Positions 16,080-24,528 of a stretch of DNA of 64,000 nucleotides are shown piece by piece. The number at the start of each line of letters is the position of its first letter. The first letter of the stretch is position 1. The notes under the pieces are model-generated. The model did not search any database and was not told where the DNA came from. It was given only the letters and a program-made list of their open reading frames with translations. Position numbers and translations under genes: made by a program. Source of the DNA: Magnetovibrio sp. (GTDB lineage Bacteria; Pseudomonadota; Alphaproteobacteria; Rhodospirillales; Casp-alpha2); contig NZFO01000011.1 in the NCBI GenBank assembly GCA_002690705.1, positions 185,062 through 249,061 on the forward strand. Reading direction: 5' to 3'.

Positions 16080-17087
16080 TTAACGCGTGTTGGCCAAGGC
16101 AATAGCTGAGTCTGACATGCGATTTGAAAAACCCCATTCATTGTCATACCACGAGAGGACTCGGACAAAATTTCCACCAATAACTTGGGTTTGAGTAGAG
16201 TCAAAGTTGGAGGAAGCAGGATTGTGATTAAAATCAATCGATACCAGCGGACGGTCGTTGTACACCATAACACCTTGTAAATGTCCTTCTGCGGCAACCT
16301 TGATAGCGGAATTGATTTCGTCGACAGAAGTATCGCGTGTCGCGGAGAACGTTAAGTCAATCATGGAGACGTTTGGAGTTGGCACACGAACTGACGTACC
16401 ATCTAGTTTACCATTCAGCTCGGGTAAAACCAAGCCTACGGCTTTTGCAGCCCCGGTCGAGGTTGGAATTATAGATTGTGCAGCCCCACGGGCACGCCGC
16501 GGATCTGAATGCAGGGTGTCAAGAACGGGTTGGTCTCCTGTGAAAGCGTGGACTGTAGTCATGAAGCCTTTCTCTATGCCAACAGACTTGTGCAAAACAT
16601 CCGCTACAGGCGCCAAGCAATTGGTGGTGCATGAGGCATTGGAAACGATATCTTGGTCGGGTGCTAAACTCGTGTGGTTAACCCCATATACTATGGTGTT
16701 ATCTACATCCTTGCCAGGCGCGGAAATTAGGACTTTTCTTGCTCCAGCAATTAAGTGTGCAGAAGCACTCTGGCGATCCACAAAGAGACCAGTGCATTCC
16801 ATGGCCACATCGACTGCCAAATCATTCCACGGTAGGTTTTTGGGATCTTTCTCTGCTGTAACTTTAATCGGGCCTGTCCCGACATTCATTGTGTCACCCT
16901 CCACATCGATACTTTGTTGCAGCACTCCATGGACCGAGTCATATTTTAACAGATGAGCATTCATCTCTGCGGAGCCCAGGTCGTTAATAGCCACTACGCG
17001 GATATCATTGCGTTGCGATTCTAAAATCGCGCGAAGCACTAATCGGCCAATCCGACCGAAACCATTAATCGCAACACGAACCGTCAT
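16080..17087 (-). CDS. gap: Glyceraldehyde-3-phosphate dehydrogenase, type I
   Basis: This 335-residue enzyme converts glyceraldehyde-3-phosphate with NAD(P) and phosphate to 1,3-bisphosphoglycerate. The N-terminal Rossmann motif is INGFGRIGRLV. The active-site cysteine is in SNASCTTNCLAP, the catalytic His in TTVHAFTGDQ, and the C-terminal SWYDNEWGFSNRM is intact. Many alphaproteobacteria keep tkt upstream and pgk-fba downstream of gap. Here neither is present: the DUF4164-zapA genes diverge upstream and the hypothetical-thiE pair follows. Confidence 0.95.
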   Translation of the reverse strand: MTVRVAINGFGRIGRLVLRAILESQRNDIRVVAINDLGSAEMNAHLLKYDSVHGVLQQSIDVEGDTMNVGTGPIKVTAEKDPKNLPWNDLAVDVAMECTGLFVDRQSASAHLIAGARKVLISAPGKDVDNTIVYGVNHTSLAPDQDIVSNASCTTNCLAPVADVLHKSVGIEKGFMTTVHAFTGDQPVLDTLHSDPRRARGAAQSIIPTSTGAAKAVGLVLPELNGKLDGTSVRVPTPNVSMIDLTFSATRDTSVDEINSAIKVAAEGHLQGVMVYNDRPLVSIDFNHNPASSNFDSTQTQVIGGNFVRVLSWYDNEWGFSNRMSDSAIALANTR

Positions 17088-17425
17088 ATTTTATTTTCCT
17101 TCTACAAAAAGTGTATAACCATAAAGACTAATAAAATGAGTGGGAAGTGAGATGTCTCCTAACTCATTAGGACTTCTTTATGAGCAGTTGTACTTCGTGA
17201 ACAGGGAATTTGTTTATCATGTTGTCATAACTTCGAATACGCTCAGCCGTCAATTAAATTTTTAATTTGTCCAGCCCTGGACGTATTGGAAGGATTGGAG
17301 AATTTATGAAATTAGTCTCGTATTTTAAAAAATCTATGGTTGTGGTTGACGTATCAAAAATGTTGGGGCTAAGCTGTGGATAAATTATTCATAAATTTTG
17401 ATCGTCTATATCGGAGGTCTGATAG
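17088..17425. other. Divergent promoter region between gap and the DUF4164 gene
   Basis: There is no gene here. The region is AT-rich, contains a near-palindrome AATTAAATTTTTAATT around 17251-17266, and ends with the GGAGG ribosome site of the DUF4164 gene. Promoters in both directions are expected, but no clear -35/-10 pair stood out. Confidence 0.4.
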
Positions 17426-17707
17426 GTGACGGAGAATTCAGCTTTGCGAAAACCTAGTCGAATAGCCGATGCGCAGCGTCGCTTGGACAGCGCTGTGGCA
17501 CAATTAGAGGCAGTGCTGAAACGGTCTAAAGGTTCCCCAATTATCTACGATCAGGGCCGCAATACTGCCGAAGACGACTCTGCTGCGATGCAAGCGGAGG
17601 TTGAAGATTTAAAAAGGACAAATGCTCAGGTTAAGCAAGTCAATAAAGAAGTTGCCGGGCGGCTTGATAAAGTCATAGAGGGCTTGAGAGCTTCACTGGA
17701 TTGCTGA
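17426..17707 (+). CDS. DUF4164 coiled-coil protein
   Basis: This encodes a 93-residue helical protein with a coiled coil over most of its length (ADAQRRLDSAVAQLEAVLKR and then LKRTNAQVKQVNKEVAGRLDKVIEGL). It belongs to the small DUF4164 family that precedes zapA in alphaproteobacteria. The start is GTG, 8 bases after GGAGG. It lies 32 bases before zapA and is probably co-transcribed. A role with ZapA in division-ring assembly is a guess from the context. Confidence 0.8.
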   Translation: MTENSALRKPSRIADAQRRLDSAVAQLEAVLKRSKGSPIIYDQGRNTAEDDSAAMQAEVEDLKRTNAQVKQVNKEVAGRLDKVIEGLRASLDC

Positions 17708-17739
17708 CGTCAAAAAAATTATAAACCTGAATTGGAGTT

Positions 17740-18075
17740 ATGATGGCGCAGGTATCAGTTGAGATTAACGGACGCGCCTATCAAATCACATGCGACGACG
17801 GACAAGAAGCACATTTGCGTCGTCTAGGTGGCTATATTAATAACAGAGTAAGGGAGCTCGTTGCTGCAGTCGGGGAAGTTGGAGATAGTAGGCTCTTGGT
17901 AATGGTCTCACTATTGATTGCGGATGAATTGTCAGATGCCTACGCAGAACTAGGCTTGGCGAAGAGGGTGGATGACGTAAATAAGCGCATGGATCAACAT
18001 GAGAGCTTATCAGTTGTTATGGAAAATTTAGCTGAACGTATCGAATATATTGCCGAAACCCTCGAAGCGACCTAA
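17740..18075 (+). CDS. zapA: Cell division protein ZapA
   Basis: ZapA binds FtsZ and bundles its filaments at midcell. The 111-residue protein has the small N-terminal beta domain (VSVEINGRAYQITCDDGQEAHLRRL) and the long C-terminal dimerisation helix. The signature LLVMVSLLIADEL is clear. Two adjacent ATG codons follow TTGGAGTT, and either could start translation. The 6S RNA gene follows at once, which is the classic ZapA-ssrS-cyclo-ligase order. Confidence 0.92.
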   Translation: MMAQVSVEINGRAYQITCDDGQEAHLRRLGGYINNRVRELVAAVGEVGDSRLLVMVSLLIADELSDAYAELGLAKRVDDVNKRMDQHESLSVVMENLAERIEYIAETLEAT

Positions 18076-18086
18076 TTTAATTCTTA

Positions 18087-18250
18087 GGGCGGTCTGCTGC
18101 CGAATATGTTAGGTCTTTGAATCCCGGGGCCAACGATATTTTCAAGGGAACTGTTCCTGGCCGGCCTGTGGGCCGGGCACACGGTGCCCACCTGCACAAA
18201 TCGCAGGCCTGGAGGATTAATCCGGCCGACGGTTCGGCGGCACCGTCTGC
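18087..18250 (+). ncRNA. ssrS: 6S RNA
   Basis: The region between zapA and the 5-formyltetrahydrofolate cyclo-ligase gene has the expected 6S features. The terminal stem is formed by GCTGCCGAA (about 18096-18104) with TTCGGCGGC (about 18233-18241) and extended by GCGGT/ACCGT. Internally it contains GGGAACTGTTCC, GGCCGGCCTGTGGGCCGGGC and CACACGGTGCCCACCTG, all familiar from alphaproteobacterial 6S RNA. 6S RNA sequesters sigma-70 holoenzyme in stationary phase by mimicking an open promoter. The length is about 160 bases. Both ends are estimated to within about 10 bases. Confidence 0.85.
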
Positions 18251-18366
18251 TCTAAAATTATAAACTTACGGATAATAGCATCATCGATTACGAAAAATAT
18301 ATCGACCGTAAAAAAGCAGTCTTTCGAAAAACCGCGAAGTTACGACGTCAAGACGCCGTTGCGGCA

Positions 18367-18891
18367 ATGAACCCAAAAGCCGCTTCTGAAGCGCTTGCAA
18401 AGAATGTTTGCTCAGCGGTTAAGGGGCGGTCGCCGGGCGTTGTCTCTAGTTACTTACCCATTGGTGATGAAATTAATCCAGAGAGAGCCATGTGCTTGCT
18501 GGTTAGCCGAGGGTGGCGACAGGTACTGCCAGTGGTTGTGTCTCGAACTGAGCCACTTATTTTTCGCGCTTGGTTAGATGGCGACGCACTGGATAATGGC
18601 CCAATGCGCACCCGTCACCCATCAGTAAGCGCGGAGGAACTGCAGCCTGAAGTATTACTAGTGCCGATGTTAAGTTTTGATCTCAGGGGGCAACGAATGG
18701 GATGGGGTGGTGGATTTTACGATCGAACCATCGCAGAGCTTCGTGGGAAAGTGTCTTTGCTTGCTATCGGCGTTGCGTTCGAAGCGCAGCGCGTCTGTGA
18801 AGTGCCGAATGGTAAATTTGACGCACCTCTCGACGCCATTGCAACGGATGTTGGCCTTCATTGGGTAGAGAAGAAATTATGCGCATCCTAA
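18367..18891 (+). CDS. 5-formyltetrahydrofolate cyclo-ligase
   Basis: This enzyme converts 5-formyl-THF to 5,10-methenyl-THF with ATP. The diagnostic C-terminal motif MGWGGGFYDR is present, with VLLVPMLSFD before it and SYLPIGDEINP earlier. From ATG 18367 the product is 174 residues, shorter than usual. The same frame stays open upstream to a stop at 18253-18255 and encodes a normal-looking family N-terminus (KKAVFRKTAKLRRQDAVAAM). However, it has no ATG, GTG or TTG there, so an ATC or ATT start near 18280 is possible. The 3' end overlaps the next gene by 13 bases. Confidence 0.85.
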   Translation: MNPKAASEALAKNVCSAVKGRSPGVVSSYLPIGDEINPERAMCLLVSRGWRQVLPVVVSRTEPLIFRAWLDGDALDNGPMRTRHPSVSAEELQPEVLLVPMLSFDLRGQRMGWGGGFYDRTIAELRGKVSLLAIGVAFEAQRVCEVPNGKFDAPLDAIATDVGLHWVEKKLCAS

Positions 18892-19691
18892 TGGTCGGTG
18901 ACGTGGTTGGCAAAAGTGGAAGAGTGGCCTTGACTGACCATCTGCCATGTTTACGGGAACGCCTCCGTTTAGATTTCGTAGTTGTCAACGGAGAGAATGC
19001 TGCCCACGGATTTGGGATTACGGCAAAAATTTGTTCTGAATTGTATGAGTTCGGTGCCGATGTGATTACTACGGGTAACCACGTTTGGGACCAGCGCGAG
19101 ATAATGAACCACATTGATAAAGACCCTAAATTACTCCGTCCCTTGAATTATCCCGTCGGCACGCCCGGTAAAGGTAGTGGGATTTTCGATGCACCTAGGG
19201 GTCGTAAGGTTGCCGTTGTGCACCCGATGTGCAGGTTATTTATGGATCCTCTTGACGATCCCTTCGCTGGGACAGAGAGAGTAATATCTCACATAAAGCT
19301 TGGCATAGATGCCCATGTGATTCTTGTTGATGTGCATGGCGAGGCAACTAGCGAAAAACAATCTCTTGGCCATATATTGGATGGTCGAGTCTCGGCTGTG
19401 GTCGGCACCCACACCCATGTTCCTACGGCTGACCATCAGATTCTGCCCGGAGGCACCGGGTTTGTTACAGATCTTGGCATGACAGGCGACTATAACTCGG
19501 TTATTGGTATGAAGAAAGAGGCTGCTTCTGCGCGCTTTGCGACCAAGATTCCGCAGGGGCGCCTTGAGCCCGCTGACTGTGAGGCCACCTTGTGCGCAGC
19601 TTTTATTGAAACCGATGATGCTACGGGTTTGACCATCCGGATTGACCCGGTACGGGTAGGTGGTAGGCTGTCTCAGACCGAGCCGACCTAA
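18879..19691 (+). CDS. TIGR00282/YmdB family metallophosphoesterase
   Basis: This 270-residue calcineurin-like phosphoesterase resembles YmdB of Gram-positives, a 2',3'-cyclic nucleotide phosphodiesterase. Metal-binding motifs are complete: GDVVGKSGR, VNGENAAHGFGI, TTGNHVWDQ, DVHGEATSEK, GTHTHVPTAD and TDLGMTGDYNS. The frame opens at 18861, but ATG at 18879 begins exactly at the first metal motif (MRILMVGD) and follows GAGAAG. It overlaps the folate gene, so it is translationally coupled. The cellular substrate in alphaproteobacteria is not established. Confidence 0.88.
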   Translation: MRILMVGDVVGKSGRVALTDHLPCLRERLRLDFVVVNGENAAHGFGITAKICSELYEFGADVITTGNHVWDQREIMNHIDKDPKLLRPLNYPVGTPGKGSGIFDAPRGRKVAVVHPMCRLFMDPLDDPFAGTERVISHIKLGIDAHVILVDVHGEATSEKQSLGHILDGRVSAVVGTHTHVPTADHQILPGGTGFVTDLGMTGDYNSVIGMKKEAASARFATKIPQGRLEPADCEATLCAAFIETDDATGLTIRIDPVRVGGRLSQTEPT

Positions 19692-19800
19692 ACTATTCGT
19701 TGTCCACCCTGCCCCAATATCGCCATATCGCTCTTCTACAATAGGGGTTAAAGATTCAATATCGTTTAAATAATAGGAATCGTGGTCTTTTTCCTCTATA

Positions 19801-19854
19801 TATGGTATTTAATATTTTAGCACATCATATGGTATTTAATGTTTTAGCACATCA
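19801..19854. repeat. 27-bp direct tandem repeat
   Basis: Two adjacent 27-base copies (19801-19827 and 19828-19854) differ at one position (A versus G). Each has the core TATGGTATTTAAT followed by TTTTAGCACATCA. It lies in the yebC leader, about 35 bases before its start codon. It looks like a recent slippage duplication. Whether it affects yebC transcription is unknown. Confidence 0.85.
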
Positions 19855-19888
19855 CATGATTTAGATTGAATCAGAAGGTTAAGCGTTC

Positions 19889-20632
19889 ATGGCTGGCCAC
19901 TCAAAATTTAAGAATATCATGCATCGTAAGGGCCGACAGGATGCCAAGCGAGCTAAGGTCTTTGCAAAACTTGGTAAAGAACTCTCAGTGGCAGCCCGTG
20001 ACGGGTCAGACCCTGATTTTAACCCAAGGCTTCGCTTGGCGATTGCGGCGGCTAAAGCTCAGAACATGCCGAATGATAATATTCAGCGAGCGATTAAAAG
20101 AGCTGAGGGAGGGGACATGGCAAACTATGAAGAAGTGCGCTACGAAGGGTATGGTCCGGGCGGTGTGGCTGTCATTGTCGAGACCTTGACAGATAATCGC
20201 AACCGAACGGCATCGGAGGTTCGATCAGCTTTTTCCAAGCATGGCGGTAACCTTGGGGAGACGGGTTCGGTCAGCTTTATGTTTGATCGGGTTGGCTTAA
20301 TTCAATATCCAGCAAATATAGCAAGTTCTGAAGATATGTTTGAAGCGGCTTTAGAGGTGGGCGCTGGGGATGTAGACTCGAATGAGGATGGGCATGAGAT
20401 CGCTTGCGGCGTTGAGGATTTTTCGGCCGTTCGAGATGCTCTAGAGGAAAAATTTGGCCCTGCTGAAGGCGCGCGGCTCGACTGGAAGCCCCAAAATGGA
20501 GTTTCAGTAAATGAGGATGCGACAGGAACTTTATTTAAATTACTCGACCTTCTTGATGATAACGATGATGTTCAGCATGTCGCAGCTAACTTCGAGGTTG
20601 ATGACGATATCCTCGAACGTCTGGGTGCTTGA
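19889..20632 (+). CDS. yebC: YebC/PmpR family protein
   Basis: This 247-residue member of the YebC/TACO1 family is long described as a DNA-binding regulator and more recently as a translation factor that helps ribosomes through proline-rich stretches. The N-terminus [21 protein letters not shown] is diagnostic. The middle shows [40 protein letters not shown] and [26 protein letters not shown] lies 10 bases before the ATG. It heads the yebC-ruvCAB-ybgC-tol block, as in many proteobacteria. Confidence 0.95.
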   Translation: MAGHSKFKNIMHRKGRQDAKRAKVFAKLGKELSVAARDGSDPDFNPRLRLAIAAAKAQNMPNDNIQRAIKRAEGGDMANYEEVRYEGYGPGGVAVIVETLTDNRNRTASEVRSAFSKHGGNLGETGSVSFMFDRVGLIQYPANIASSEDMFEAALEVGAGDVDSNEDGHEIACGVEDFSAVRDALEEKFGPAEGARLDWKPQNGVSVNEDATGTLFKLLDLLDDNDDVQHVAANFEVDDDILERLGA

Positions 20633-20654
20633 GAGCGGGTGGGGCAATAGCGCG

Positions 20655-21176
20655 ATGCGCCTATTAGGTATCGATCCCGGTCTTCGGCAAACCGGCTGGG
20701 GGATAATAGCGGTTCATGGTAATCGTATGCGATATGTTGCCGATGGGGCTGTTTCCAGCGATGCTAAGCTCACCTTAGCTGAGCGTTTGGTGCAATTACA
20801 TGATGGTTTAACCGCTGTTGTGCAGCAATATGACCCGCATGAGGCTGCCGTAGAAGAGACTTTCGTCAATGCCAACCCCACTTCGACGTTGAAGCTGGGA
20901 CAGGCGCGGGGCGTAACCATTTTAGTCCCGGCAAAAGCAGGTATGAGAGTCTACGAATACACTCCGAATCAAGTCAAGAAAACCGTTGTTGGTTCAGGTC
21001 ACGCGGCGAAAGAGCAAATTCAAATGATGGTAAAAAATCTCTTGTCTAGATGCGAAATTGCAACGCCTGATTCCGCTGATGCGTTGGCTGTTGCCATTTG
21101 TCATGCTCACCAGCGTGGGCGGCAATCATTTGTAGCGCGTATGGCGGGCAAAGAAACTGTCGAGGTAGCAAAATGA
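20655..21176 (+). CDS. ruvC: Holliday junction resolvase RuvC
   Basis: RuvC cleaves Holliday junctions as a dimer within the RuvABC resolvasome. The 173-residue protein begins [16 protein letters not shown] (catalytic Asp 7), continues with [23 protein letters not shown] (acidic residue), and ends with [15 protein letters not shown] (acidic pair). The ATG at 20655 is chosen because it starts at the conserved N-terminus. An upstream in-frame extension overlaps yebC and is rejected. The stop overlaps the ruvA start in ATGA. Confidence 0.95.
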   Translation: MRLLGIDPGLRQTGWGIIAVHGNRMRYVADGAVSSDAKLTLAERLVQLHDGLTAVVQQYDPHEAAVEETFVNANPTSTLKLGQARGVTILVPAKAGMRVYEYTPNQVKKTVVGSGHAAKEQIQMMVKNLLSRCEIATPDSADALAVAICHAHQRGRQSFVARMAGKETVEVAK

Positions 21177-21799
21177 TCTCGCGACTTAAGGGGATTATCG
21201 ACGCTATTGACGAGGACAGTGCTATTATTGACGTGGGTGGTGTTGGGTATTTGATTTTTGCGTCTTCCAAGACTTTATCGAGTCTCGCTATCGGGCAAGA
21301 GGCATGCGTAGAAATTGAGACACATGTTCGCGAAGATCACATACACTTGTTCGGTTTTGCGAACGCGGGTGAGCGAGAATGGTTCCGTTTGCTGACGTCG
21401 GTTCAAGGTGTTGGTACGAAAGTTGGCTTGGCTCTAGTTGGGCTTCTCTCCCCAAATGATCTTCACCAAGCGGTGGCCGCTGCTGATAAATTAGCATTTA
21501 CACGTGCGCCAGGTGTTGGTCCAAAATTGGCAAATCGTATTTTGAGTGAACTCACAGATAAAGTCGATAAAATAGGCTGGGATGCTATGGGGAGAGCTAC
21601 ACACAGCTTTTCTCTGTCGCAGCCCGCGAACCCTAATCCACCAACTGCCGCGGCAGACGCTGCCTCGGCACTAGTAAATTTAGGCTACGGTCCATCAGAG
21701 GCATTTGGCGCAATCTCGCGCGTAGTTAATAACTTAGGGGGTGATGCGGGTGTCGAAGTCTTAATTCAAGGCGGCTTGAAAGAACTGGCAAACGAATGA
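21173..21799 (+). CDS. ruvA: Holliday junction helicase subunit RuvA
   Basis: RuvA is the junction-binding tetramer that loads RuvB. The 208-residue protein starts [12 protein letters not shown]. It has the OB domain with [12 protein letters not shown], the helix-hairpin-helix elements ([15 protein letters not shown] and [13 protein letters not shown]) and the flexible C-terminal domain III that contacts RuvB ([16 protein letters not shown]). The start overlaps the ruvC stop and its own stop overlaps the ruvB start, both as ATGA, so the three subunits are translationally coupled. Confidence 0.95.
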   Translation: MISRLKGIIDAIDEDSAIIDVGGVGYLIFASSKTLSSLAIGQEACVEIETHVREDHIHLFGFANAGEREWFRLLTSVQGVGTKVGLALVGLLSPNDLHQAVAAADKLAFTRAPGVGPKLANRILSELTDKVDKIGWDAMGRATHSFSLSQPANPNPPTAAADAASALVNLGYGPSEAFGAISRVVNNLGGDAGVEVLIQGGLKELANE

Positions 21800-22878
21800 A
21801 TAGCGATCTATCCCGAGACGGCCGAATTGTGAGCCCAGAAGTCTATTCTGGTGAGCCTGAAGAGCGAGATTTTCAAGACTCGCCGACACGTCCACTGCGT
21901 CTCGAAGATTTTATCGGCCAAACCAAAGTTTGTGACAATTTATATGTCTTCGTTAAAGCTGCTCGAAGCCGATCGGAAGCGATGGATCACGTACTTTTTC
22001 ACGGACCCCCGGGCCTTGGCAAAACAACTTTAGCCCAAATAGTTGCCAATGAACTGGGAGTGGGGTTCCGTGCGACTTCTGGTCCCGTGATTGCGAAAGC
22101 TGGCGACTTAGCAGCAATTCTTACAAATCTCCAGCCCATGGACGTGCTGTTTATTGATGAGATCCACCGATTGAATCCAGTAGTTGAGGAAATCCTTTAT
22201 CCCGCTATGGAGGACCGTCAGCTTGATTTGATCATCGGCGAGGGGCCCGCTGCTCGCAGCGTTCGGATCGACTTGCCGCACTTTACGTTAGTTGGTGCCA
22301 CGACGCGCTCAGGCTTACTTACAACTCCGCTGCGGGAACGCTTCGGCATCCCGCTCAGGCTTGATTTTTATGACCCAGAGGATCTGCGTCATATTGTCAA
22401 CCGAGGAGCAAAGTTGCTGGGATTTAATCTGACTGAGGGCGGTGCACGCGAGATAGCCGGCCGCGCTAGAGGGACTCCAAGAGTTGCCGGTCGCTTACTT
22501 CGTCGCGTTCGAGATTTCGCAGTGATGGAAACGGAAAACGTGGTTGATGCATCAAGTGCGGACCGGGCGCTGAATAAATTAGAGGTGGATCGCAAGGGAC
22601 TAGATGCAATGGACCGCCGCTATTTGGCGTGTATTGCCGGCAATTACGACGGCGGTCCTGTAGGGGTTGAGACCCTAGCAGCGGCACTATCTGAACAACG
22701 CGATACCATTGAAGAGGTGATTGAGCCGTTTTTAATTCAGCAGGGACTTCTTGTTCGCACACCGCGCGGACGTGTTTTAGCCCATGCGGGGTATGGGCAT
22801 TTAGGGATAGAGGTACCGTCAGAGACCACGCAACTGAAGCTATCAGTGGGGCTGGGAATGGAGGCGGATGATGGTTAA
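21796..22878 (+). CDS. ruvB: Holliday junction branch-migration ATPase RuvB
   Basis: RuvB is the AAA+ motor for branch migration. The 360-residue protein contains [11 protein letters not shown], Walker [10 protein letters not shown] (about residues 71-79), Walker [11 protein letters not shown], sensor 1 [11 protein letters not shown] with an arginine finger after it (LRERFG), and the winged-helix C-terminus with [13 protein letters not shown] and RTPRGR. It overlaps ruvA by 4 bases and ybgC by 11. No LexA-type operator was identified upstream of the block. Confidence 0.96.
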   Translation: MNSDLSRDGRIVSPEVYSGEPEERDFQDSPTRPLRLEDFIGQTKVCDNLYVFVKAARSRSEAMDHVLFHGPPGLGKTTLAQIVANELGVGFRATSGPVIAKAGDLAAILTNLQPMDVLFIDEIHRLNPVVEEILYPAMEDRQLDLIIGEGPAARSVRIDLPHFTLVGATTRSGLLTTPLRERFGIPLRLDFYDPEDLRHIVNRGAKLLGFNLTEGGAREIAGRARGTPRVAGRLLRRVRDFAVMETENVVDASSADRALNKLEVDRKGLDAMDRRYLACIAGNYDGGPVGVETLAAALSEQRDTIEEVIEPFLIQQGLLVRTPRGRVLAHAGYGHLGIEVPSETTQLKLSVGLGMEADDG

Positions 22879-23290
22879 CATCTCACCGCATGGTTGTTTT
22901 GTTCGGGATTACTGCGAAGAGATTGAGTCTGATGGCATTGTTTGTTATGCGAATTACTTGCGCTATGCTGAGCGTGCGAAGGCAGAGATGATACGTGCCG
23001 CAGGATTTGCCAATTCTAAATTGATGGCTAAAAACTGTTTCGCGATGGGTGTGAGGCGATGCAATACCGAGTATATGTGTTCCGGCCTCTTGGAAGATAG
23101 TTTGGAGGTTAACATTGTTTTGACGCGCGTTGGTGGTGCGACCCTGAGTAAGATCCAGAGTGAAAAGCTTAAAGACGAAAATTTGGTAAAAATGGATTTT
23201 AAATTCGGGTGCATCAAGCAAGATGGACGTCCCTCGCGATTACCGGAGGCCCTCCGTAATGAGCTCGCGCAACACACAAATAAGCAATGA
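22868..23290 (+). CDS. ybgC: YbgC-type acyl-CoA thioesterase with altered active site
   Basis: This 140-residue hotdog thioesterase sits at the classic head of the tol-pal operon. YbgC hydrolyses short acyl-CoAs and associates with phospholipid synthesis enzymes. The fold is recognisable from [21 protein letters not shown] and RVGGATLS. The catalytic loop normally reads YEDTDAxG, but here it reads YCEEIESDG, so the catalytic Asp is Glu 20. The His of enterobacterial YbgC is Tyr, as in many alphaproteobacteria. Activity may be reduced or altered. It overlaps the end of ruvB and uses ATG 22868 or 22871. Confidence 0.85.
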   Translation: MMVNISPHGCFVRDYCEEIESDGIVCYANYLRYAERAKAEMIRAAGFANSKLMAKNCFAMGVRRCNTEYMCSGLLEDSLEVNIVLTRVGGATLSKIQSEKLKDENLVKMDFKFGCIKQDGRPSRLPEALRNELAQHTNKQ

Positions 23291-23318
23291 GTTCTGTGAT
23301 AACAAACCGGGATGGACC

Positions 23319-24044
23319 ATGGAAAATCAAATCGTTGATGCCGTGACCTTAGGTGGCTCCGCCGCCGATCTTAACTTCAGTATGACGGCGCTGTTTTTTC
23401 GCGCTGATTTTGTAGTTAAAACGGTAATTATAATTTTACTTTTTGCGTCAGTCTGGTGCTGGGCAATTATTTTCCAAAAGAGTTTTTCAGTGAGAAGGTT
23501 AAATGCCCAGTCGAATGAATTTGAGAGGGTATTTTGGTCGGGGAATTCCTTGGATGATCTTTACGATAGAATAAGTGCGCAGGCGCGAGACCCAATGTCC
23601 GCGATTTTTTCAGCGGCTATGCGCGAGTGGCGAAGGTCGTCACAGGGGCAGGGTGCAAGTAGTGCTTCGGTGGGTTTGGCTGAACGCATTGACAGAGTAA
23701 TGCATATTACGATGACCCGAGAAATGGACCGCGCCGAACGTTATATGACATTTCTTGCCACGACGGGGGCCACCGCACCCTTCATTGGCCTTTTTGGAAC
23801 AGTTTGGGGAATAATGAACAGCTTTCAATCGATTGCAATTTCTAAAAACACATCATTGGCAGTTGTCGCGCCCGGGATCGCCGAGGCCCTTTTTGCGACA
23901 GCATTAGGTTTGCTTGCCGCTATTCCGGCCGTAATCGCATTCAATAAATTGAGCCGTGACTTAGATCGCTATGCCGGGCGGCTTGAGAGTTTTTCTGGCG
24001 AATTTGGAGCGATCTTAAGCCGTGAGCTGGATAACGGAGGGTAA
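23319..24044 (+). CDS. tolQ: Tol-Pal proton channel subunit TolQ
   Basis: TolQ, with TolR, uses the proton motive force to energise TolA during outer-membrane constriction. The 241-residue protein has three membrane helices: about residues 25-48 (VIIILLFASVWCWAIIF), about 140-165 (ATTGATAPFIGLFGTVWGIMNSF) and about 180-202 (IAEALFATALGLLAAIPAVIAF). The start ATG at 23319 follows GGGATGG. An in-frame extension upstream overlaps ybgC and is rejected. Order tolQ-tolR-tolA-tolB-pal-cpoB is canonical. Confidence 0.93.
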   Translation: MENQIVDAVTLGGSAADLNFSMTALFFRADFVVKTVIIILLFASVWCWAIIFQKSFSVRRLNAQSNEFERVFWSGNSLDDLYDRISAQARDPMSAIFSAAMREWRRSSQGQGASSASVGLAERIDRVMHITMTREMDRAERYMTFLATTGATAPFIGLFGTVWGIMNSFQSIAISKNTSLAVVAPGIAEALFATALGLLAAIPAVIAFNKLSRDLDRYAGRLESFSGEFGAILSRELDNGG

Positions 24045-24048
24045 TATT

Positions 24049-24525
24049 ATGGCAGCCATGCAAACGCGTTCGCGACGTTACGCAATTCGGCGAGCACAGC
24101 CTATGAGCGAGATTAACGTGACACCCTTTGTAGATGTGATGCTCGTTTTATTGGTAATTTTCATGGTTACGGCGCCATTATTGACTGTTGGGGTCAAAAT
24201 TGATTTGCCTAAAACCCGAGCTGGTGCTGTATCGGGCAGTGATGAACCTCTCGCTATTTCCGTTGACCGTGAAGGGCGAGTCTTTGTGCAAGATACAAAG
24301 ACTGATCTTGACGGTTTGGTGCCAAAGCTGAAGGCGATTTCGGGTAATAATCCTAATATCCGGATATTTGTTCGTGGTGATGCGGGAGTGAATTACGGGC
24401 GCGTTATGGCAGTGATGGGGGAAGTTAATAGGGCAGGTTTCCGGAAGCTTGCATTGATTGCGGGTGAACCAACCCGCAAGAATCAAGGGGAGTCGAAGGT
24501 TAAGGCCAAGGAACAGGCTAACTAA
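24049..24525 (+). CDS. tolR: Tol-Pal proton channel subunit TolR
   Basis: TolR is the ExbD/TolR-family partner of TolQ. The 158-residue protein has a short cytoplasmic tail, then [18 protein letters not shown], with the membrane Asp essential for proton flow, and a periplasmic domain ([10 protein letters not shown]..., [21 protein letters not shown]). It starts 4 bases after the tolQ stop, with GGAGGG upstream. The tail is Lys-rich (about 150-158). Confidence 0.93.
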   Translation: MAAMQTRSRRYAIRRAQPMSEINVTPFVDVMLVLLVIFMVTAPLLTVGVKIDLPKTRAGAVSGSDEPLAISVDREGRVFVQDTKTDLDGLVPKLKAISGNNPNIRIFVRGDAGVNYGRVMAVMGEVNRAGFRKLALIAGEPTRKNQGESKVKAKEQAN

Positions 24526-24528
24526 TTC

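Noticed and set aside
16013-16297. 94-codon minus-strand frame
   Set aside because: It overlaps the 3' end of gap in another frame. gap is certain.
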